From: Heterohyrax brucei
Lineage: Eukaryota > Chordata > Mammalia > Hyracoidea > Procaviidae
Assembly: GCA_028571685.1 (NCBI GenBank)
Contig: CM053141.1
Location: 72,091,833 to 72,155,832 of the forward strand
Reading direction: 5' to 3'
Length of the DNA stretch: 64,000 nucleotides
In this document: piece by piece, positions 57,085 through 64,000 of the stretch
Numbering within the stretch: position 1 is the first letter of the stretch
How the letters are laid out: every line of letters begins with the position of its first letter
Notes under the pieces: generated by a model
Told to the model about the DNA's origin: nothing
The model's input: the letters and a program-made list of their open reading frames with translations, nothing else
Database searches by the model: none
Position numbers and translations under genes: made by a program

Positions 57085-57190
57085 TGACTGAGTAAGTCAT
57101 TGATTTATTAAGTGAGTCAATGAAGAAAGAGATGAACAGCCAACACTCCAGGTTCCTCTTGTGGAATTTACATTTTAGTAAGAAAGCCTA
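57085..57190. mobile_element. L2-like relic
   Basis: 'gtcattgatttattaagtga' then 'caggttcctcttgtggaatt' and 'acattttagtaagaaa' loosely follow an L2-type 3' region ('atttattga...ggagcttacattctagt'). Confidence 0.45.
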
Positions 57191-58113
57191 GTGCAAAAAC
57201 AGCTAATCTCAACGAAATAGGATAAACCCAACACCAGACCAACTGTCCATACACTTGCACTTCAAATAATACTGACTGAAAAATTTCCGATCCCTCAGAC
57301 ATTCCTTTTCTTTGAGTAGCCAACAAGAGCATCGATGATGTGCTGCGGTCTTTCCAGCTTCCCAAAAGTTAGGGGATTAGGTGATAGGTAACAAAGGGCA
57401 GATCTACTATCAGCAAAGTGTGGAAGTTTTTCACCTGCCTCATTCAATCGATAAATTTTGAACCTCATTTGTTCCAGTACATTCTTGAACCATCAGAGTC
57501 GGGCGGTGGTGGGCAAAGTGAAGACTGGATAAGTGATGGATGATATCCTTAAATAGCTAGCCCTAAAGGGGAACTGAGATCCATTTCAGGAACTTGAGTC
57601 AGGCTGTTGTCAAAAACTCCTACAAAGTTGAAAACTGAAAAGGAATACCTGCTGCAATGCATCTGTAGCAGAGAAAGTAGACCAATTAACTTAGGAAGTT
57701 GGCCTGTCATTTGGTGCTTCTAAAACACAGGAATTTATGGGTTGAAAATGGCCTTAGAATCTCCAGGTCTGGCTGGGCTTTCCAAGTTGTGGATAACCCA
57801 CAACAGGACACAATATTCTTTCCTGCTAAACTCCTATATAATTTTGGTTTGAATATGTCCATGCTGTGGTTTCTATTTCTGCCCTAGGTTTGCTTCTCAA
57901 GCTTCAGAATGGCTAGTGCTCTCTGTCTCTGTTGATGTCTCTCTCTCATGCACACAGATGCATACATTTTATTTCTTTGATTATGGATTCTTTTCACATG
58001 ACAAAAGAGTACAGTAATGACAGGCTAGAGGTGTTATCTAAGCACTTAATCAGGAAACTCTAAAAAAACTATGATGAAATTTTTGGTATCTGCATGTTTG
58101 CCCTTGACATAAT
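57191..58113. other. Unique sequence
   Basis: No repeat recognised. The ORFs at 57168-57365 and 57699-57887 carry no known domain. Confidence 0.4.
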
Positions 58114-58601
58114 TGTCTTAGTCATCTAGTGGCTGCTATGAAAGAAATACCACAGTGGATGGCTTTAACAAAGGGAAATTTATTTCTTCACAGAAAAAGT
58201 CGGCTGAATGTCCAAATTTAGGATGCCATCTCCAGGAAAAGGCTTTTTCTGTTGGTTCTCAAGGAAAGTCTTTATCAATATTCCCCTGATCTGGGAGTTT
58301 CTGAGGTACAGGGACCCAAGTACAAAGGATGTGTTTTGCTTCCGGCACTGCTCCTTTCCTGGTTGTATGAGGCCCCTAAATCTCTGCTTGCTTCCATTTC
58401 CTTTATATCCCAAGAGACTGCCTCAAGGCACAGCACACTCTGATAGACTGAGTCCCACCTCCCTAACACAAGCAAGCCCCCATGTTCCCTCATTAACACC
58501 ACAGAGGCAAACTTTACAATGGAATGTCACACAGCATTGGGAATCAGGGCCCAGCCAAATTCCACACACAGTTTTGCAGTGACACAATTCAATTCGAGAC
58601 A
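58114..58601 (-). mobile_element. MaLR-type solo LTR
   Basis: 'tgtcttagtcatctagtggc' to 'caattcaattcgagaca' are inverted LTR ends; 'tggatggctttaacaaaggg' is the inverted 'ccctttgttaaagccatcca' block. Flanks ATAAT and GTAGT do not match well. ORFs at 58180-58582 are chance frames. Confidence 0.82.
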
Positions 58602-58734
58602 GTAGTCAAGCATGTAGGAACCCAGACTAAGGCTATGAGATAAAACAGGAATTTTAAGAATATAGCAAATTAAATTGGTAATAAGAGTCATTCATATTGT
58701 TCTAACCATAGCCCAGGCAATCTTGTGTGTTCTA

Positions 58735-58830
58735 AATAATACTCCCAACAAATTCATCATAATCTAGGAGTAATTATTATTTCCATGTTACGAATGAACA
58801 CACTGAGACACAGAGATAATTTGCTTAAGG
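58735..58830 (-). mobile_element. MIR fragment
   Basis: 'attatttccatgttacgaat' then 'acacagagataatttgctta' is the reversed MIR core, cut by the RTE. Confidence 0.6.
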
Positions 58831-58831
58831 T

Positions 58832-61604
58832 TTTTGTTGCTGTTTAGTGTCATCAGGTCAATTGTAACTTGTAGTGACAGGATGTACAACAAAATGAAAC
58901 ACTGCCCAGTCCTGCACCAATCTCACAATTGTTGCTATGTTTGAGCTCATTGTCCCACACACTTTGCCAAGTCTCATTGACAGTCTGTCTTCTTATTTGT
59001 TGACCCTCTGCTTGACCAAGCTTAATGTCCTAACCTTCTCCATAATACACCTAAAATAAACAAGATGCTGTCTCATCATCATTGCTACTAAGGAGCAGTC
59101 TGGATGTACTTCTTCCAAGACAAATTGGTTCATTCTGCCACCAGTAAATGGTAAATTCAACATTACTCGCCAGCACCATAATTCACAGACAACGAATCTT
59201 ATTCCTTCTTTATTCACTGTTTAGTTTTATCATGTGTATGAGGTAATTACAAATAACATGTCTTGAATCATGGCACCCTGGTAGCACAGAGCTTGAGTTG
59301 TGGCTGCTAACCTAAGAGTTTGGAGTTCAAATCCATCAGCCACTCTTCAGAAACCATATGGAGTTCTATTCTGTCCCATAGGATCACTTTCAGTCAGAAA
59401 TAAACTTGAAGGCAGTGTGGTTTTTTTGTTTTGAGTCAAGCTAAAAGGTGACATCTACTCAAGGTGACATCTTTGGTTTTTAACAATTGAAGGAGATCTT
59501 TCGCATTGCCATTGTAATATGTCATCTGATTTCCTGTCTGCTGTTCCCATGGTCTTTGGTTGTGAATCCAAGTTAACTGAAATCCTTGACAACTTCAGTC
59601 TTTTCCCTGTTCGTCATGATGTTGCTTATTGACCTAGTTGTGAGGACTTCATTCTTATTATTTTGAGGTATAATCTATACTGAAGGTTGTGGTCTTTGAT
59701 CTTTATCAGCAAGTGTTTCAAGTCCCCTTCATGTTTAGCAAGCAAGGCCGTGTAATCTTTGTATAACAGGTTGTAAATGGGCTTTCTCCCTATCCCAGTG
59801 CCGTACTCTTTTTCATATACTCTCACTTCTCCAATTATTTACTCAGCGTACAGATTGAGTAACAACCATGACTCACACCTTTCTTGATTTTAAACCATGC
59901 ATTATTCCCTTGCACTGTTCAAACAACTGCCTTTAGTTTATATACAGGTTCCGCATGAGTGTTATTAAATGTTCTGAAATCCCTATTCTTCTCAGCGTTA
60001 TCCATTTCTATGATCTACACCATTTAATGCCTATGCACAGTCAGTAAAGCACAGGCAAACATGTCTCTGGTGTTTCTTCTTTCAGCCAAGATCCATGTGG
60101 CGTCAGCAATAACAGCCTTCTTCTCACTTCCTCGTCTGAATCCAGCTTCTGAAGTTCAGTTTGAATTACTTGTTGAAGTACTGCTGCAGCTTCCTGAATT
60201 ATCTTCAGTGATATTTTACTTGCATGTAGTATTATAGTGTTTGATAATTTCTGCATTCTGTTGGATCAACTTTCTTTTCAATGGGCACGAATACGGACCT
60301 CTTCCAGTTAGCCAGGTAGCATTCATCCAAATTTCTTTTCATAGACAAGTGAGCACCTACAGTGCCTCATTCTTTTTTGAAACATCTCAGATTGCATTCT
60401 CTCAGGTCCTGGAGACTTGTTTTTCACCACAGTTTTTCATGCAACTTGGACTTCGTCTTTCAATATCAGTTCTTGATCATATGCTACTTCTTGAAGTGCC
60501 TGAACATTGACCAGCTGTTTTTGGTACAGTGAATTTATATTTCTTCTTATTTTGATGCTTCCTGCATCATTAAAGTTTTAGTCCAAAGAACCCTTCAGCA
60601 CTGCAACCTGAGACTTGAATACGTTTCAGTTCTTTCAGCCTGAGAAATGTGTGTTCTTCCTTTTGATCTTTGCACCTTTAATTATGATATTTTACCTTGT
60701 GTTTTCCTGTCACATTTTGAAATCTTCTGTTCAGCTTTTACTTCATCAGTTTTTCCATTTCCTTTTGCTATTCTGCCTTTAAAAGCCAGTTTCAGAGTCT
60801 CTTTTGACACTTGTTTTGATCTTTTCTTTGTCATCTTAATGACCTTTTGTTTTCTTCGTGTACAATGTCCTATTGTCATCTTATAACTCACCTGGTGTTT
60901 GGTCATTAGTGCTCAGTGAGTCAAATCTACTCTTGCGATTGTCTCTAAATTCAGGTAGGACATATTCAAGGTCATATTTTGACACTCTGGACTTGTTTTA
61001 ATTTTCTTCAGCTTCAATTTGAACTTAGATGACAGCAATTGATGATCTATTCCAAGTCAGCACCGCACTTTGTTCCAACTGGTGTTACTAAACTTGTCTA
61101 CGTCTCTTTCCACATATGTCATCAGTTTTTTCCTACATATTCCTTCTGGTGAGGTCCACATGCATAGTCACCATCTGTGTTGTTGAAAAAAGGTATTTGC
61201 AACAAATACGTTGTTGGCCTTGCAAAATTCTATCGTTCAATACCTGACATCTTTTCTATCACCGAGATCATATTTTCCAACTACTGATTCTTCTTTATTC
61301 CCAACTTTTGTATTCCAATCACTAGTAATTATCAATGCATTTTGATTAATTTCAGACTCCAGAAGTTGGTAAATATCTTCAGTTTCTTTGTCTTTGGCAT
61401 TAGTGGTTGGTCTGTAAATTTGAGTAATAGTTGTATTAACTGATCTTCCTTGTATATGTACAGATATTTTCCAAATACTAACAGCATTATGTTTCAGCAT
61501 AGAATTCAAAATTTTCTTTTTCATGATGAATGTGACACCATTCCTCTTTGACTAATCATTTCCAGCATAGTAAACCATGCGCTTGTCTGATTCAAAATGA
61601 CCAA
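58832..61604 (-). mobile_element. RTE-clade LINE, 5' truncated, defective, split by a SINE
   Basis: The minus strand runs from endonuclease at the 61.5-kb side to the 3' tail near 58835. 61237-61524 encodes 'GRSVNTTITQIYRPTTNAKD' and 'SDWNTKVGNKEESVVGKY', an endonuclease segment with the Asp-Trp-Asn catalytic motif. 60041-60256 is the RT segment before 'ADVRWI'-like sequence. 59626-59826 reads 'YNLLYKDYTALLAKHEGDLK', where the YADD catalytic motif has become YKDY. 58993-59217 is the C-terminal part. The 5' end is lost within the endonuclease N-terminus. An AfroSINE interrupts it at 59268-59440. Plus-strand ORFs at 60241-60886 are antisense. Confidence 0.92.
59268..59440 (+). mobile_element. 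AfroSINE, standard form, inside the RTE
   Basis: 'gcaccctggtagcacagagc' to 'ttgaaggcagtgtggttttt'. It separates two RTE segments that are otherwise continuous, so it inserted later. Confidence 0.9.
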
Positions 61605-62334
61605 TGAATATCTTCATCTCAGCCTTGCCCTGTACCTCATGCATGTTCCTTCTCTTCATGTATCCCAACCCTCATTTTCTCTCTCCTTTCTCTTCTTTGT
61701 TCTATTTTTTTCCTCTTTTTCCTTTCATCCTTTCCTGATTTCTCACTTTTTCCTTCTCTCTGTCCCATTAATCACCACAGTATGGGACTAGTCCTTTTAA
61801 AAAAGCATTTGTTGTATATAAGGAAACACTGTAAGTCTTCATTTGTACAGCAGAGAAAGGATACTTCCACTGGAGAATACTTGAAAATAGAAAAAAGGAC
61901 TTACTTACAACACACGCAGCAAATGAACATTTTACTGTATTCCAGAAGAATATGTTTTCTGCTGAAGGTTAGTAAATTCTTCCTACTTTGCTCTTATACT
62001 CTGGGTGGGCAACAACATCCTCAAGATTTTGTCTTTGTCAGTCCTTAACACTTTAAACGCTTACTTACAAGCCCCATATGTTGGTTTGTCACTGGAGTCA
62101 ATTCAGCAGAAATTCTGCAACCTACGTATCATCCACTGAGCTATAGCCACTGCTGGCTCTTATTTTACCCTCAAAATTGTAGTCATTTCTACCATAATTT
62201 TTCCATTAGTGTGCTATGGGACTTTTGAGATTGTGTTTTGGAATTTCTCACAAATAAAAACCAGATTTATCTTCTCTATTCTCCATTTGACTTATTTAAG
62301 ATGCATGTCACTTATTTAAGATGGAAGGACAAGT
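61605..62334. other. Unique sequence with a pyrimidine tract
   Basis: A CT-rich run spans about 61675-61770 ('ctctcctttctcttctttgt' etc.), which explains the Phe/Ser-rich ORF at 61597-61791. The rest is unassigned. Confidence 0.45.
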
Positions 62335-62425
62335 TTCCATCCTCTATTAGAATGTCAGCTTCTTGAAGGTAGGGAACCTATGTTAGCATCTCTGCTTTCT
62401 GGTGCTTAACAGTTCCTGGTAGGTG
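62335..62425 (+). mobile_element. L2-type 3' fragment
   Basis: 'tagaatgtcagcttcttgaa' then 'ggtagggaacctatgtt' and 'cttaacagttcctggtaggt' match the L2/MIR3 'agaatgtaagctccttgagggcaggga' region. Confidence 0.75.
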
Positions 62426-62442
62426 ATAATAATAAAAATAAA

Positions 62443-62597
62443 ACCATTGGCAGCAATTACATTCCATCTCATAACAACCCTATCAGGCAGAGTGGAACCG
62501 CCTCATATAGTTTCCAAGGAGTGCCTGGTGGATTTCAACTGCTGACCTTTTGATTAGAAGCCATAGCACTTAACCACTACACCACGCGGGTTTCTTA
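62443..62597 (-). mobile_element. AfroSINE, standard form
   Basis: 'aaaccattggcagcaattac' to 'ctacaccacgcgggtttct'. Confidence 0.92.
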
Positions 62598-63025
62598 GAG
62601 ATTCTCTAATTGCTGGTTAAGAGAATGAATCAAGTACATGAATCCTGTGCCCTACCTCACCTCAAATTTAAGCTATATCACCCCCTTCCAGTTTTCTCAA
62701 AAATTCCTTCTAAGTCTATATCCCATTATTATAGTAGTGGAATCCTGAACTGGAAATGGGTAGATGATATAAGCCAGTTAACTTCCTTGTAGAGTAAAAC
62801 TTGAGAGAGCCAGTACCTGTGTAAGGTTGAAACCTGCCAGAGAAGAAAATTCAAACAAGCTTTCCACTAATAGAGAATAACCGAAAAGAGGTAAGACTGC
62901 ACCTTTTCAAAGGTAGAAAACTTGTGAGACCTAGAAAAGCAAGGCAATCCCACTGAGCTCCAGTTCTCACAAGTTTCACTATTTAAAAATCCTTTGATAA
63001 TTCATTCACTCGAAGTCCTGTCTCC
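62598..63025. other. Unique sequence
   Basis: No repeat recognised; the ORF at 62610-62792 has no known domain. Confidence 0.4.
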
Positions 63026-63029
63026 AAAT

Positions 63030-63128
63030 GCTGCTAATTGCTGCAGTATGATGATGAGTACATGAAAGTTTATTATAATATTTTCTCCACTTTTCTGAAT
63101 GTATGAAGTTTTCCACTATAACTTTTCT
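63030..63128 (+). mobile_element. Old LINE-1 3' UTR relic
   Basis: 'gatgagtacatgaaagttta' then 'ttataatattttctccactt' and 'gtatgaagttttccactata' follow the common 'tattctctctactttt...gaaattttccataat' ending of old L1 3' UTRs. Confidence 0.6.
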
Positions 63129-63575
63129 TTTATACTGCCTACATGAAATACAACATTTAAATCAGGATAACAGCAATTGTAAAAGAAGTAGGTAGTATTA
63201 TGGAGTCTACTGCAGTCTTCTGAGTACAGCTGCTAAGGAAGATATTTATATTTCTTTCTTCTGTATTAGAAGAGTTAAAGAGAGCTCATGAAACACTTTA
63301 ATTTAAAACTGGATGACATCCTTAGAAATAATATTTATTCTCTGTCTCCTTTATGGAATACAGTGTTGTCTAAGAGCCTGTCATACCACAAAGTGACCTA
63401 CCAGCTCTGAGATACTGAAGAAATCTAAGTTATGCTGCTATTTTCTCAAAACTTGAATACATGATGATAGTGAGACAATAAACTGGAAATTTTAAACATA
63501 CATGATGATTCTGTGTATGTATACACACATGTATATGGCTGGTAAACATTTACAGTAAGAGTTCTTTCCACTTAA
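63129..63575. other. Unique AT-rich sequence
   Basis: No repeat or reading frame is recognised. Confidence 0.4.
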
Positions 63576-63737
63576 AACCAAATCCATTGCCATCAAGTCA
63601 GTTCTGACTCACAGCAACCTTATAGGACAGAGTAGAACTTCTCCATAGAATTTCCAAGGAGCCCCTAGTGGATCTGAACTGCCAACCTTTTGGTTAGCAG
63701 CCGTAGCACTTAACCACTACGCCACAAGGATTTCCTT
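63576..63737 (-). mobile_element. AfroSINE, standard form
   Basis: 'aaccaaatccattgccatca' to 'ctacgccacaaggatttcc'; close to full length and relatively little diverged. Confidence 0.93.
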
Positions 63738-63855
63738 CCCACTTAGATAAATGGAAAAAATGGTGGCTATAATCATTAAAATGACTGACGGTTCAGAAAT
63801 GTTGGAACAGTAGGTTCTTGTTAACAACGCCTGCAACTGGACTTTTCCACTGTAT

Positions 63856-64000
63856 CCAATTCATTGCTGTAGAGTCAATTCTGGCTCATACTGACCCTAA
63901 AGGACAAACTAGGGCTACTTTCTAGGGTTCCCAAGTCTTTATGGAAGAAGACTACCACATCTTCCTCCCATGGAGCAACTGGCAGGCTCAAACTACCAAC
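63856..64000 (-). mobile_element. AfroSINE, long subfamily, cut by window end
   Basis: 'tccaattcattgctgtagag', the extra block 'tttatggaagaagactacca' and 'gagcaactggcaggctcaaa'. The head lies beyond the window. Confidence 0.88.

Noticed and set aside
1-64000. CRISPR arrays, bacterial operons or phage genes
   Set aside because: There are no regularly spaced direct repeats with unique spacers, no dense coding and no ribosome-binding pattern. The interspersed repeats are mammalian.

Overview
This is mammalian nuclear DNA, almost certainly from an afrotherian and most like an elephant or other paenungulate. The evidence is roughly 30 copies or fragments of a tRNA-derived SINE of the AfroSINE type, three bodies and two tail fragments of the RTE-clade LINE whose 3' end that SINE shares, and L1 copies whose 5' and 3' UTRs resemble elephant L1. 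Composition is AT-rich. I found no convincing host protein-coding gene, tRNA, rRNA or CRISPR array. Nearly every ORF longer than 60 codons lies inside, across or antisense to a transposable element, so the window reads as intergenic or deep-intronic sequence. Family names are from memory of consensus features; no search was run.

Layout. 1-5.2 kb: MIR, an L1 5' UTR/ORF1 piece, a foldback mariner derivative (3.82-4.52 kb) carrying a small retroposed insert, an L1 5' tip, and an L2 3' end. 5.6-14.4 kb: SINEs, a MaLR LTR, a nearly full-length RTE LINE on the minus strand (8.54-11.75 kb) with an intact YADD motif but many stops, and a probable solo LTR. 14.4-16.8 kb: mostly unique. 16.8-18.76 kb: a MaLR retrotransposon with both LTRs and a tRNA-Leu-type primer-binding site. 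19.3-23.7 kb: a 5'-truncated L1 (ORF2 and 3' UTR) with a SINE inside it. 23.7-29.5 kb: mostly unique. 29.5-43.05 kb: the densest repeat district, with a near-complete mariner, a second foldback mariner, several LTRs (two with perfect 5-bp target duplications), a rearranged mariner, an RTE fragment, a 960-bp DNA transposon of a different Tc1/mariner lineage (39.25-40.21 kb), and a 3'-truncated L1 split by an LTR. 43-46.2 kb: mostly unique with MIRs. 46.18-46.74 kb: the best-preserved foldback mariner. 46.7-53.3 kb: unique sequence with old L1 pieces and SINEs. 53.3-54.8 kb: a SINE fused to a minus-strand MaLR. 55-58 kb: unique. 58.1-61.6 kb: MaLR LTR and RTE. 61.6-64 kb: unique with SINEs.

Nothing here works as a host operon or pathway. 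The internal logic is parasitic: AfroSINE probably relies on RTE reverse transcriptase through the shared tail, the MaLR element has no protein-coding body that I can see, and the foldback family keeps only mariner ends. The most interesting items are the three foldback mariner copies sharing one internal junction, the second mariner-like lineage at 39.25-40.21 kb, very short SINE-tail insertions, and L1 copies that keep their 5' ends but have lost their 3' ends.
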